Origin: Chara braunii
Taxonomy: Eukaryota > Streptophyta > Charophyceae > Charales > Characeae
Direction of reading: 5' to 3'
NCBI GenBank assembly: GCA_003427395.1
Contig: BFEA01000345.1
Coordinates: forward strand, 1,653,307 to 1,717,286
DNA length: 63,980 nucleotides
This document shows positions 32,178 through 42,170 of the stretch, one piece after another. Position 1 is the first letter of the stretch; each line of letters begins with the position of its first letter. The position numbers were made by a program, and so were the translations under genes. The notes below the pieces were generated by a model that was given only the letters and a program-made list of their open reading frames with translations, was not told the origin of the DNA and did no database searches.

Positions 32178-34315
32178 ATGAGCGACGTGGAGGACACCGG
32201 AGAGGACGACCGCAGGAGCTTACGATCGGCTAGAGGACCGGTATCCCACGTGTCTTTAGGACCGGAGGGTGATAGGGAACTGTTCCGCCGGCAGAGGGAG
32301 AGGAGAGCTAGAGCAGCCGAGGCCAGCAGGACATTTGCTAGCGAGGCCAGTGCTATAGCAGCCATGGCTACTACAGCCATGAGCACGTCTGCGCAACAAA
32401 CTTCCCAAGCCGGTAGTTCAGGTACCCACGGGTCCGCGGTAGTGCAGACCGTGAGTCAGTCCACTGGCTTAATGGCAAGCCGACCCGCGGTGTTGTCCCC
32501 AGAGGATGTCTCCATCCAGCAGGCAGCCCTGCAAGAGGCACAGCTATAGCAGGCATTAGGAAAGATAAAAGGGACAAAGAGATGATGATTAGAAGAAGAG
32601 CCAGGATGCAACAGAGAGGGGCAGACATAAAGGAGTTAGAGACGATGGACCTGACGCATATGGATGATGATGTGAAGGTAATTAGGAGGGCCCTGCTAGG
32701 CGTAATTGAGATGCAGGAGCATCAAACTACCATCCTTCAAGACATTCAACAAAGCCTAGCCGTGTTGGCAGGCCGTGCTCAGGCAACACCATCACCAGCG
32801 GGGCCTGGTGCCTGGCCCGTGCCATATCCTCCTCTTTCTGTTCCACCGGTGATAGGGGTATCCCCATATGTAGCCCCTTCATCGGTTGCTATCGTTTCCC
32901 TGGGCATGCCTCTGTCAGGAGGGGTAACAGCAGGGAGTAGTTTGCAGGTTCCTGTTNNNNNNNNNNNNNNNNNNNNNNNNNNNNNNNNNNNNNNNNNNNN
33001 NNNNNNNNNNNNNNNNNNNNNNNNNNNNNNNNNNNNNNNNNNNNNNNNNNNNNNNNNNNNNNNNNNNNNNNNNNNNNNNNNNNNNNNNNNNNNNNNNNNN
33101 NNNNNNNNNNNNNNNNNNNNNNNNNNNNNNNNNNNNNNNNNNNNNNNNNNNNNNNNNNNNNNNNNNNNNNNNNNNNNNNNNNNNNNNNNNNNNNNNNNNN
33201 NNNNNNNNNNNNNNNNNNNNNNNNNNNNNNNNNNNNNNNNNNNNNNNNNNNNNNNNNNNNNCACAGCCCGGGTTGGTGCAGGGACCGGGACAAAGTCAGT
33301 GGGTTCCAAAGACGGCCATCGCCACTCCCAAACCTTTTACAGGGGACAAGAGAGGCGAATACCTCGACACTTGGTTGAGGGCAGTGCCGGTTTACGTAAA
33401 GTGTAAACTCACCATGCCACACGAAGAAGTGTTTGTGGCTGCTTCCTACCTAGAGGGTAGTGCAGCAAGATGGTTGAGTGGGTTAGTGCAATTCCAGGGG
33501 TACGGTCATGACTTCCGCTCTTGGGCAGTCTCTCAGAAATTGGAGGACTTCCTGAAAATGGTGGAAGACAGGAGGCTCAAAAGGCCACTGATGCGATCCT
33601 GATACTGCACACGAGGCAGTTTAAGTCAGTAAGGGATGCCACCGACGCTGTAGAGCGTTTGATTTGTGTTCCAGGGGTACGCTATGACCCCCAGGTTGTC
33701 CTAACTTCGTACCTGAGGACCTTATCTCTGCCGCTCAGGAACCAGTTGGCAAAAGAGGCCAACATTAATATGCACAACTTTCCTTCGTTCAGCAAGGTGG
33801 CCCTAGACCTTGAAGCTAAGATAGGGCATGGACAGGCACCCNCTACGNAAGGGAGAAAGAAGACACTGCCTCCCAACTGGAAGGCGAAGGGTCGCTTAAT
33901 GTTTGCCGACAATGATGGTTCAACCATCGAGTTGGACGGCAACCTCCAGGAGGGAGTAGGTGCAGAGGCAGATGGCGATACTTCAGAGGGTGGAGTAGTC
34001 GCCGTCGTAGCCCAGCAAAAAGGTAAAGGGACCGGTAGACGCCCTAGGGGATCCCGGTCGAAGAGTCAAACAGACCCTAATGCTTCTCCATGGGAGAAAG
34101 CGGGTCTATCTGAGGACGTGTGGAGAGATCGGTGGACATGGCAAGCTTGTGTCAAGTGTGGCCAATATGGTCATAGCATGTACAAGTGCCGCAATAGGAA
34201 GGTCACCGAGAAGATCCCGCCCACTATGGGGTCGGCAGTAGGATCCTCTGAACCCGTTGGTAGCAATATTGCTAGTTCTTCAGGCATTGCTCCGGAAAAC
34301 ACGTCGGGACAGTAG
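32178..34315 (+). pseudogene. Gag polyprotein (broken, gap-interrupted)
   Basis: Gag forms the particle that packages element RNA. The N-terminal frame (32178-32549) begins MSDVEDTGEDDRRS and is charged and Ala-rich. After a TAG and a frame change, 32582 onward continues with a likely coiled coil (VIRRALLGVIEMQEHQTTIL) and a Pro-rich linker until the N gap at 32957-33261. After the gap a retrotransposon-gag capsid-like region is seen (KPFTGDKRGEYLDTWL, then ASYLEGSAARWLSGL), followed by a frameshift near 33.55 kb. The C-terminal frame to 34315 holds a canonical CCHC knuckle: C-VK-C-GQYG-H-SMYK-C at about 34150-34190. Single Ns at 33842 and 33848 are ambiguous bases. Confidence 0.85.
32957..33261. 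other. Assembly gap (305 N) inside gag
   Basis: Run of N between the Pro-rich linker and the capsid-like region. The frame downstream differs from that upstream, so the gap length may also be imprecise. Confidence 0.99.
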
Positions 34316-34440
34316 GGATAGTAGTTGTTCCTACTAGGGTCGCTATGGTGGATTCACCCTCACCTTCGCGAGAGATGGCCTAAGCTACAGACTCTTCAGT
34401 CGTCCCGCAAACCCATTCAGACCCATCGACCCTCTGTTCG

Positions 34441-34857
34441 ATGAATGTGTTTGAATCCATAGAGGAGCTAGAGCATGAGTGGTCTAGATCAGATCCACTC
34501 GCTTCTTGGACGGCGTTAGTTAAAACCCCTAGGAGTGAAATGTTTGTCAGCGAGGTAGTTATAGGAGGCCGCAAGGCCGGGGCCTATTACGACACTTGCT
34601 CGAATAGGAACTTTATTAGTCGCGCGTGCGTTGAGAGGCTGCGCTTACAGGGGCAAGTGCAGCGCCTAAGTGGACCTGTGGAGTCGACCTGTGCCAACAA
34701 ACAGCGCATGGTAGTTAATGACTACCTCCATGATGTAGAGTGTGTTTTCCCGTACGCGGGAGGGGACTTGAGACATCGTGTCTCGTTCCTGGTGAGTGAC
34801 GAGCTCCCAATGGACATGTTACTAGGTATGTACTACCTCTCTGTAGCACAACCCTAG
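34441..34857 (+). CDS. Retropepsin-like protease of the 8.5-kb element
   Basis: A 138-codon frame. The active-site loop reads AGAYYDTCSNRNFIS, so the D-T/S-G-A motif has become DT-CS: the catalytic Asp remains but the invariant Gly is Cys. A typical downstream core follows (VSFLVSDELPMDMLLGMYYL). It ends at a TAG (34855) in the same frame as RT. Removal of that single stop would leave PR-RT contiguous, so the TAG is either decay or a readthrough point. It acts in particle maturation in known elements. Confidence 0.75.
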   Translation: MNVFESIEELEHEWSRSDPLASWTALVKTPRSEMFVSEVVIGGRKAGAYYDTCSNRNFISRACVERLRLQGQVQRLSGPVESTCANKQRMVVNDYLHDVECVFPYAGGDLRHRVSFLVSDELPMDMLLGMYYLSVAQP

Positions 34858-34875
34858 TTTGACTGGGACCGAAAA

Positions 34876-35901
34876 GTGGTCAAACACACATTGCCAGGTG
34901 GAGGGACCGCCAGATTACATAAGTTCAAAGCTAGTAGTCTGATTGAGTCCTATGGGTGCATGTGTGCGGCTGCATTCTATAATTATTATAAGCAAAATCA
35001 GGAGGAGGGTATGTACTTAGTCTATGTCTCTGCTGCAGGCGAGCCGGTGAAAATGCCGCCAGAGATAGAGGGAGTAGTTGCTAAGTACCCTGATCTATTT
35101 GAAGAGCCGACAGGGGTTGTTGAGAGGGAGGTCGTCCACGCGATAGAGATTATCCCAGGGTCTAGTATTCCAAGGGGTAGGATCTATCGGATGTCTCCAG
35201 GCGAGCTTGATGAGCTTCGCCGCCAACTCAAGGAACTCGTAGAGAAGGGCTGGATCCGGCCGAGTGTCTTTCCTTATGGGTCTCCAGTTTTATTCGTGCC
35301 TAAGAAGAAGGAGGGAACTCTTAGGATGTGCATTGACTATAGGGGCCTCAATGCCATCACTGTGAAGAACAGAGAGCCCCTACCGCGCATCGATGATCTG
35401 TTAGATAGAGTGCAAGGGTGTCGGTACTTCAGTAAAATAGATCTGAAGTCCGGGTACCATCAGATTGCAATCTGGCCCGAGGATCAATACAAAACCGCAT
35501 TTCAGACCAGGTACGGTCTGTATGAGTTTGTGGTGATGCCTTTTGGCCTTTGCAATGCTCCTGGCACCTTTCAACACGCTATGAATTGGATATTCCATGA
35601 CTACTTGGATAAGTTTGTCGTCGTGTACCTCGATGACATACTTATTTTTAGTAAGACTGTCGAGGAGCACGTAGCACACTTAGACAAAGTTCTCAGTCTC
35701 CTGCGACAGCACAAGTTCAAGATCAACGGTGAAAAGTGCGAGTTTGGCCGCACTCGTATCTTGTACTTGGGTCATGAGATTTTCGCGGAAGGGTTGAAGC
35801 CCGATGACGCGAAGGTGGCCAGCATTCGTGATTGGCCACGACCTCAGTCTGTGACTGAGATGAGATCTTTCTTAGGAAAGGTAGGCTACTACCGGACTTA
35901 A
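34876..35901 (+). CDS. Reverse transcriptase of the 8.5-kb element
   Basis: A 341-codon frame with all RT blocks in order: GWIRPSVFPYGSPVLFVPKK, LRMCIDYRGLNAIT, YFSKIDLKSGYHQI, YEFVVMPFGLCNAPGTFQ, catalytic YLDD in VVYLDDILIFSK, and thumb/connection (LGHEIFAEGLKPDDAK, MRSFLGKVGYYR). The catalytic aspartates are intact. It runs into a frameshift at about 35897, just before the RNase H-linking region. It copies element RNA into DNA in the particle. Confidence 0.95.
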   Translation: MVKHTLPGGGTARLHKFKASSLIESYGCMCAAAFYNYYKQNQEEGMYLVYVSAAGEPVKMPPEIEGVVAKYPDLFEEPTGVVEREVVHAIEIIPGSSIPRGRIYRMSPGELDELRRQLKELVEKGWIRPSVFPYGSPVLFVPKKKEGTLRMCIDYRGLNAITVKNREPLPRIDDLLDRVQGCRYFSKIDLKSGYHQIAIWPEDQYKTAFQTRYGLYEFVVMPFGLCNAPGTFQHAMNWIFHDYLDKFVVVYLDDILIFSKTVEEHVAHLDKVLSLLRQHKFKINGEKCEFGRTRILYLGHEIFAEGLKPDDAKVASIRDWPRPQSVTEMRSFLGKVGYYRT

Positions 35902-35914
35902 GAACTATAGCATT

Positions 35915-36430
35915 GTGGCCGCTCCTTTGACTGATCTGACCCGCCTTGACACCATGTGGGAGTGGACAGATGAGTGCGAGGCTGCTTTCAGACATTTGAA
36001 GCATGCATTGACACACTATGAAGTCTTGAAGCTACCCGATCCTGATAAGCCATTTACAGTAACCACGGATGCTAGCCAATATGGTATTGGCGCCGTGCTT
36101 GCGCAGCAGGAGGGGCCAAAGTTGAGGCCAGTTGAATACATGTCCAAGAAAATATCGTCTCAGAAGTTGGCTAAGTCTACTTATGAGAAGGAACTCTATG
36201 CGGTGTACAAGGCTCTCACCCATTGGAGACACTATCTCCTTGGGCGGTTCTTCATCCTCCNGACTGATCATCAGACCCTGAGATGGATGAGAACACAACC
36301 GGTACTCTCAGATGCTCTCAAGCGATGGATCGAAGTCATTGAGCAATATGACTTTGACCCTCAGTATCTCAAAGGGGAGTACAACAAGGTTGTTGATGCC
36401 TTGTTGCGAAGACCGGACTTCTCAGGTGCG
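35915..36430 (+). CDS. RNase H domain of the 8.5-kb element
   Basis: The open frame runs on to 36550, but only the part to about 36430 is in the native frame. The catalytic carboxylates are recognisable: D in TVTTDASQYGIGAVL, E in TYEKELYAVYKAL and D in TDHQTLRWM. The domain ends with DALLRRPD in place of the usual DALSRRP. An N at 36261 sits just before the TDHQ motif. RNase H removes the RNA strand after first-strand synthesis and shapes the polypurine primers. Confidence 0.9.
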
Positions 36431-36461
36431 CTGATTACTGACGGACGATGTTACTCAGTCT

Positions 36462-37943
36462 TTGGTGGAAGCCTATCGTCAGGACCAGTTTATGTCCGAG
36501 ATCATACGCAGATTAGAGGCGAAGGAGAAGAAGATCTCCGCCGAGTTTGAGTTGGTCAATGGATTGCTGTTCCTAGAGAAGGCAGGGAATAAACGCTTGT
36601 GTGTTCCAAATAGCGAGTCTTTGCGTAGTTTGTTTTTAGGTGAGTGTCATGATGCCAACGACCATTTTGGGTATAAAAAGACCGCAGCCAATTTGCTGCA
36701 GCAGTTCTGGTGGCCCACGAAGATGAAAGATGCACAACTGTACGTGGAAACTTGTCAAGTATGCCAGAGAGACAAGCCCCGTACACAGGCTCCTCTTGGG
36801 CTGCTCAAGCCCCTTCCGATTCCGGAAAGGTCGGGTGAAAAGTTGTCCATGGACTTCATGGATACGCTTGTCACCAGCAAGAGTGGGATGAGACAAATCT
36901 TTGTCATCTTGGATAGGTTTAGTAAGTTTGCTAGATTAATAGCTATGCCAGAAACAGCAAAGACCGAGTACGTGATCAGGTTATTTAAAGAGAAGTGGTT
37001 CAGAGACTTTGGACTGCCGAAGTCAATTGTCAGCGACAGGGACGTCAGGTTTACGAGTGAATTGTGGAAGGCCGCTGCAACTGAACAAGGAACTCAACTG
37101 CAGATGACTTCTGAAAATCATCCAGGAGCTAATGGCCAGACCGAACAAATGAACCGCGCTGTGCAACACCTGTTGAGGCACTACATCAAACCCAATCAGG
37201 TAGACTGGGACGAAAAGCTTGCTCTAGTCGCCAGTCTATATAACAATGTTGTACACAATGCTACCGGGACGAGTCCTAACAGTCTACAACTGACATTCAA
37301 GCCTAGACTGCCCTTAGACTTCCTACTTCCAGACAACCAGCCAACTGCTACACCGGGCACTTTGGAGTTGGCCTATAGATATGAACAGAAGATGCAGGAG
37401 GCTGTAAAACACATGCAGAAGGCGCAGGCAGCAATGATAGAGTCCGAGAATAGACACCGCCGCCCTTCTACATTTCAGGTTGGGGACAAAGTCTGGGTCA
37501 AGTCTTCAGAACTGGGACAGGAGTTTGGAATATCCCGCAAACTCATGCCTCAGTACTTTGGGCCTTGGGAAGTTCTAGACGTAGTAGGGACAGATCCTGA
37601 TGTTCCATCATATGTCATCCGTGTCACTGGTCATCTCAAAACTCACCCTGTCTTTCACGCCTGTAAGCTCGCTGCGTTCGAGGAAACTGATCAGTTTCCC
37701 TCTCGTCGGTCAATTCTGCCCCCAACCATGGACGGAGAAGTCGACATCGATGATATCGTCGATCACAGGGAGATGCCTGTTCAGAAGCCTTCAGGAAGGA
37801 TGCGTGTTCACTTCAGACATCACACGGATCCGAAAGAGGACCGCTGGTTTACTCGGGAGGAATTGATGCAGACCGCTCCTCAAATCGTTGCCCGCTATGA
37901 GAAGGATGTATTGAAAGGAAAGCGCCAGATGGCTCAAGATTGA
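36462..37943 (+). CDS. Integrase with chromodomain-like C-terminus
   Basis: A 493-codon frame, the longest clean pol segment in the window. The zinc-binding region reads LGECHDANDHFGYKKT..CQVCQRDK. The catalytic core has D (KLSMDFMDTL), D (SIVSDRDVRFTSE) and E (GANGQTEQMNRAV). A GPY-type region follows (PQYFGPWEVLDVVG, HPVFHACKL). The tail VDIDDIVDHREMPVQKPSGR, then WFTREELMQTAP, has the layout of a divergent chromodomain. In chromoviruses the tail directs integration toward particular chromatin. It ends 37 bases before the 3' LTR. The native frame probably begins upstream of the first ATG, as part of the polyprotein. Confidence 0.93.
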   Translation: MVEAYRQDQFMSEIIRRLEAKEKKISAEFELVNGLLFLEKAGNKRLCVPNSESLRSLFLGECHDANDHFGYKKTAANLLQQFWWPTKMKDAQLYVETCQVCQRDKPRTQAPLGLLKPLPIPERSGEKLSMDFMDTLVTSKSGMRQIFVILDRFSKFARLIAMPETAKTEYVIRLFKEKWFRDFGLPKSIVSDRDVRFTSELWKAAATEQGTQLQMTSENHPGANGQTEQMNRAVQHLLRHYIKPNQVDWDEKLALVASLYNNVVHNATGTSPNSLQLTFKPRLPLDFLLPDNQPTATPGTLELAYRYEQKMQEAVKHMQKAQAAMIESENRHRRPSTFQVGDKVWVKSSELGQEFGISRKLMPQYFGPWEVLDVVGTDPDVPSYVIRVTGHLKTHPVFHACKLAAFEETDQFPSRRSILPPTMDGEVDIDDIVDHREMPVQKPSGRMRVHFRHHTDPKEDRWFTREELMQTAPQIVARYEKDVLKGKRQMAQD

Positions 37944-37969
37944 TCTTCGCAGAGGACTAACGAAGATAT

Positions 37970-37980
37970 GGAGGAGGGAA
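37970..37980 (+). promoter_or_regulatory. Polypurine tract
   Basis: GGAGGAGGGAA directly precedes the 3' LTR. Confidence 0.85.
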
Positions 37981-38489
37981 TGCGAGGCTACGCCCGCTTA
38001 GCCCCTACGGGGCCTTATCTGCAACAAGGCGCCATATGCTAGGTGGGAGCACGCAGCCATAACCCAGTTGCGCAGCTGTATGCTAGGTGAAGCGCAGGGT
38101 GGTCCTTGGGGTGCTAGTGGCATCTGTGCGGTGTGGATCGGGGTTGTGAGTGTTACGAGAGACATACCTGGTGCTGAAGCGTGCGACATTGGTCGCCATA
38201 TGCTTGTACTTCGGGAACGTTGTTGATGTCATCATTCTGCTTCGTAGTATAGGCTAGATAGGATCTGCCACATGGAGTCTGGGCGCCGAGCGCCAATAGG
38301 ATATCAACTCTGGTTCGTAATTGATGATGATGGGACTACTTTAACATTGTCAATTTTGAACTCTTGGTGTGTTCTTATTTGGTGTATCTCGTGATGCAAG
38401 TCTGCTGTGGTTCGAGGTCAAGACTATTTGGGCTCATATGTATGATGTTGTTTGATTGCTGAAGTTCGCTAATGCTCATCTTCCTTGCA
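37981..38489 (+). repeat. 3' LTR of the 8.5-kb element (internally deleted)
   Basis: Matches the 5' LTR at both ends but is 509 bases against 922. The missing block includes the TATA-like region. Retrotransposition copies both LTRs from one template, so the deletion should post-date insertion or reflect recombination. Confidence 0.9.
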
Positions 38490-39714
38490 TTTAAACTTGA
38501 GTTCATTTATTTTTGCGTTTTTAAATTAAAGGATAATCTTTCGAACCCCATCCCAACGGGGGGGAGGGAAATTGTTGCCGAAATTTTTTGAAATGCAATA
38601 CCATAAAGAGTAGGATAAGATAAGAAGTAAGCACTGCACGAATAATGTGAGGTCACTTTGATGACGCTGGATGTCACAAAATTCAAAAATATATTTTTAA
38701 TCAAGTAAAAATTGTTTTTCCTTTTTTTTAGTATTCTATTTGTTATCCCGGGCAGTTCAATTTGACGATATATAACTTAAGAAAACTAATTTATCCTATT
38801 TAAATTTGTTTTTTTTTATTTATATTAAAAAAAATACGAGGACATTCCCTAAAGGAGGAAGCAAAGGGGCATTTGGTTTAACCAGGGTTAAGGGGAATGT
38901 GTTGGTAAATCAAAAGGGGAAGGTAAAAAAGTAGTACGTACTTACCTTGCGATTCGCTAGGGCTTGCATTGGATTCCTCTATGCGTTGAACGCATGGTAG
39001 TGCATTATTTTTGTTTGTAAGTATTTTTTGCTAATTTAAGCAACAATTTTTTTTTTTTAATTAAGAAAAGGGCTTAAAAAGTTCAGAAAGTGAAGACGTG
39101 CGCTTTTTACTTTTTCTTTTGTCGAGGGGACAGGGTCTATCAGTCCGGGTACGCTTGAGAGAGAGGCGGGGATAATTCCCTCGAATTGAGCAAACGCCTT
39201 ATATTCGAGGGAACTCGAAAATAAGGTTTGTAAGCCCTATCTGAGGTAGGGAATCTACACCTTTTTTATCCAGGGCACTTTAGGACCTAGATAGTACCTA
39301 GGTAGGCAGCTTCTATCATAGGGAGGACCTCCCGAACCTCATCCCAACAGGGGGAAGCAAAGCGTTGCCAAAAACTTCCTAGGAATCTTACGTTTTATTG
39401 ACTTTCTTTTGCGTCTCTTTATCCTCCGTTCACTTATGCTGATGTGGCCACCCCCGGGAGTAAAGGAGTATCCTGTTAGCCCGCGTTGGGGGATTGAGTG
39501 ACGGTTTACATTACCGACTCGGTCCACAAACTCGCACGACGGCCTGTGCAGGTGGCGATCGATTCTCCTGTGGCTTGGAGCCTGGCTGTTGATGCACAGG
39601 GATCTTAAGGGGAGCCGGGATCCGCGTGGGAGACGTCCGGGAGAGATCACGTACAGGAAGGTCAAGGCCACTTGTATCTGAGTCCGGAAGTGGCCGGAAA
39701 GGCTGCACTGACTT
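38490..39714. other. AT-rich interval with recurrent CCC-GGG/TGCCGAAA motif
   Basis: No gene. CGAACCCCATCCCAACGGGG, then AGGGAAATTGTTGCCGAAAT (about 38535-38585) has a diverged second copy (CGAACCTCATCCCAACAGGG..GTTGCCAAAA, about 39332-39372). Both resemble the 14.6-14.9 kb units. T- and A-runs lie at 38810-38835 and 39047-39066. Confidence 0.55.
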
Positions 39715-40254
39715 TTGTGGTCCAGGGGATGCGAGATCATCGGCTGGGCCGAGAGATACTTGCGGGACGAGGTAGAGGTCTTCCGACGTGAGGAGGAGCA
39801 GGACGTTAGTGAGTGGTCTCACCGATTTTCTCCTCGTGTGATTTCCGGAGAGCTCCAGGTTGTTCGTGATGGGTTATTCCCGTATGCGGGTTGTAGGTTG
39901 AGAGCGACCGTTCCAGCCTTTGTGGTCGACGCAGCATTTAGAGGTATAGGGGGCCTAGTCGAGGCGTATCTCACTACAGTGGAGCTTGAGCACTTCTCGA
40001 GAGGGGACCTCGACACCCACTACATCTATTATTCCCTGGTGACCGCTGGGCCACGGTGGGGAGACGAGAGGGTACAGCTTATAGAGCTGACCCGATCGAT
40101 TGCTCCCACCTCGTCTGGAGCCTGGTGGGACGAGGTTTACGAGTGGAGACGGTTGCCGCCTACCCACGAGGGGGACCTGCTAGATCGCGAGCTTCGAGCA
40201 GGACCCGACTACACCACGTGTATAGGTCGGCTCGTGGGGACCTGGGGATGCTGA
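39715..40254 (+). CDS. Uncharacterised 179-codon ORF upstream of pol
   Basis: The frame begins with CEIIGWAERYLRDEVEVFRREE and contains ELQVVRDGLFPYAG, HFSRGDLDTHYIYYSLV and GDLLDRELRAGPDYTTCIGR. I recognise no domain. It is mainly helical-looking and acidic. After its stop the sequence goes on in other frames with RYYEAIGASG and, 0.4 kb later, DLLDRELTAGPEYVTSLG..RYYERIGASEYDLG, that is, a second copy of the same segment. It may be the N-terminal gag-like protein of the downstream element. A host gene fragment is the alternative. Confidence 0.5.
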   Translation: MWSRGCEIIGWAERYLRDEVEVFRREEEQDVSEWSHRFSPRVISGELQVVRDGLFPYAGCRLRATVPAFVVDAAFRGIGGLVEAYLTTVELEHFSRGDLDTHYIYYSLVTAGPRWGDERVQLIELTRSIAPTSSGAWWDEVYEWRRLPPTHEGDLLDRELRAGPDYTTCIGRLVGTWGC

Positions 40255-40873
40255 CCCGCTCAAAGTCGTGTACCAGCTTACTCGGTATTACGAGGCGATC
40301 GGGGCGTCGGGATAGCGATTAGAGGAGGACCTCGACGACGACGACGATTGGGATCCCGACTAGGTGGACGTTGAGAGGGAGAACGTCGAGTCGGGAGAGG
40401 AGGACGACATCGCCGACACTCACTTCCCGAGGATAGGGGTCACCAGCAGAGCCTAGGGTGTGGCACGCAAAGACCGAGTGGATGTTGGGGGCTAGCAGAG
40501 GTAGAGGAGTTCCCTGTCATAGATCGATGGTGGAGGCATCATACGTGTGGGACCTCTTGGATAGGGAGCTTACAGCGGGACCCGAGTACGTCACTTCGTT
40601 GGGGTGACTCTTTGAGGACGATTGTGACGCCTGGTGGAGTGACGCGCTAATTTCCCTATGGCTGGTCGCGCGATACTACGAGAGGATAGGGGCGTCAGAG
40701 TATGACCTAGGGCCGGAGACACACAACACCGGGGAGATATCTGAGTCGGACGACAACGCAGAGTGGGTCGACGATAAGGACGGGGCTGTTGGGGAAACGG
40801 TCTACTTTTCGAGGATAGTGGTCGACCTTAGAGCCAGGGGGCTGTTGGGGAAACGGTCCACTTTTCGAGGATA
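40255..40873 (+). pseudogene. Degenerate second copy of the upstream ORF segment
   Basis: Conceptual frames carry DLLDREL.AGPEY and RYYERIGASEYDLG, matching the preceding ORF, plus an acidic run (DLDDDDDWDPD). A 53-bp direct repeat (GGGGCTGTTGGGGAAACGGT, then CTACTTTTCGAGGATAGTGG, starting about 40786 and again 40839) closes the segment. Confidence 0.5.
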
Positions 40874-41320
40874 GTGGTCGACCTTAGAGCCAGATACGCG
40901 CGATATGTCGCAGGAAATAAGAAGGAAGGAAATAGTCAAAAAGATTATGGATGGGTAGACACGAGATCTTCTTTCGACAGGTATGTTGGAGTCGTAGGAC
41001 GCTTGACGAGCAAGGGCCGACTAGTGAGGAAATCGATGAAGTTATACACAGAAAATAAGGAGGAAGGAAATAGTCAAAAAGATTATGGATGGGTAGACAC
41101 GCGATCTTCTTTCAACAGGTATGTTGGAGTTGTAGGACGCTTGACGAGCAAGGGCCGACTAGTGAGGAAATCGATGAAGTTATACACAGAAAATAAGGAG
41201 GAAGGAAATAGTCAAAAAGATTATGGATGGGTAGACACGCGATCTTCTTTCAACAGGTATGTTGGAGTTGTAGGACGCCTGACGAGCAAGGGCCGATTAG
41301 TGAGGAAATCGATGAAGTGA
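40874..41320 (+). CDS. ORF made of three 46-residue repeats
   Basis: A 148-codon frame. After a short start (VDLRARYARYVAG) it holds three near-identical units of 46 residues beginning KEEGNSQKDYGWVDTRSSF and ending GRLVRKSMKLYTEN. The DNA period is 138 bp, a multiple of three, and only a few substitutions separate units. After the third unit the frame stops and a neighbouring frame carries on. A recent tandem duplication inside the element's first ORF, or an assembly expansion, would explain it. No known domain. Confidence 0.5.
   Translation: MVDLRARYARYVAGNKKEGNSQKDYGWVDTRSSFDRYVGVVGRLTSKGRLVRKSMKLYTENKEEGNSQKDYGWVDTRSSFNRYVGVVGRLTSKGRLVRKSMKLYTENKEEGNSQKDYGWVDTRSSFNRYVGVVGRLTSKGRLVRKSMK
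40917..41320 (+). repeat. 138-bp tandem repeat, three copies
   Basis: GGAAGGAAATAGTCAAAAAG begins each unit at about 40924, 41062 and 41200. Copies two and three are the most alike. Confidence 0.95.
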
Positions 41321-41368
41321 TACACAACTTGAATAAGAGGACGAAGAAGGGTATATTGCCATACGAGC

Positions 41369-41599
41369 TTGTTAAGTATGAGTATGCACAGAACGACTGT
41401 ACAAAACGGCGACACAGAACACGAGCGGTTTTATGTCCTCACGTACTGCATCATCAATTTAGACGAGTACGACGTGCGGGTATATCTTCCTAGGAGACGG
41501 ATAGGAGGCTACCTATACGGGAGCAGTTGGAAGAGGGCAGCCAAGTTAGTGCAAGCTGAAAATGACCGATTAGAGGCAGAGGAAAAAACGGTTAACTGA
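41369..41599 (+). CDS. Uncharacterised 76-codon ORF, likely part of the same gene
   Basis: Contains TYCIINLDEYDVRVYLPRRR, then GGYLYGSSWKRAAKLVQAEN and DRLEAEEKT. The C-terminus looks like a charged helix. It lies in order between the 46-residue repeats and the next ORF, so it is probably an exon-like remnant of one frameshifted gag-region protein. Confidence 0.45.
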   Translation: MLSMSMHRTTVQNGDTEHERFYVLTYCIINLDEYDVRVYLPRRRIGGYLYGSSWKRAAKLVQAENDRLEAEEKTVN

Positions 41600-42170
41600 A
41601 GTACAGAGATTGAAGTATTCAACCGTATTCCAGCTCCTGCGGTTATAGTGAGGAACCTGTCAAAGTTTGGGTGGCGTGAGACAGTGGAGTTAGTAATTAG
41701 AATGAGAGCTGCGCTGGCTGATTTGTGAAGGAGATGGAGGTACGAGAAGTGATTCGAGCGTGTGGTGGGCATATCTACTACTACGTGATTCTGACTCCTA
41801 CAAGGTGAAGAGATTTCCAAAACCCAGAGAGACTGCTCTTGGGTTCGACATTCCTCTCCCTATGCGACTGAACGAGAGTGAGAGCGCGTCGCTTAGGTTT
41901 ACCAGAATGTGGATAGCAGGGGTGTTCCTGTGCGACAGTGATCTTAGAAGTTAGAAAGGCGAAAGGCGAACGCTCTAGCTGGTAGTAGTCAGGTGGGGGC
42001 ATCGAGTACAGAGAACTTGCGGAGGATGTCATACGAGAGATTAGGTTATGATTATTGAGGGAAATAACGACACAGAGGTGGATGGTATATGAAGTGGTTG
42101 TCTGCATAAAGGGGGTTGAACGCGTAGAGATAGTTCGAGACGAGACGCCGACGGAAGCTCGGAGTAAGAT

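Larger units (their letters stand above)
30008..38489 (+). mobile_element. 8.5-kb Ty3/gypsy LTR retrotransposon
   Basis: The order is 5' LTR, iMet PBS, leader, gag with CCHC knuckle, protease, RT, RNase H, integrase, chromodomain-like tail, polypurine tract, 3' LTR. Placement of the chromodomain-like segment after integrase suggests a chromovirus-related lineage. The reading frame is interrupted at a few points only: stops at 32547 and 34855, and frameshifts near 32.56, 33.55, 35.90 and 36.43 kb. It is younger-looking than the other elements here. The five bases before the 5' LTR (CCTTA) and after the 3' LTR (TTTAA) do not match, so the target duplication has mutated or the ends were recombined. 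Confidence 0.92.
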
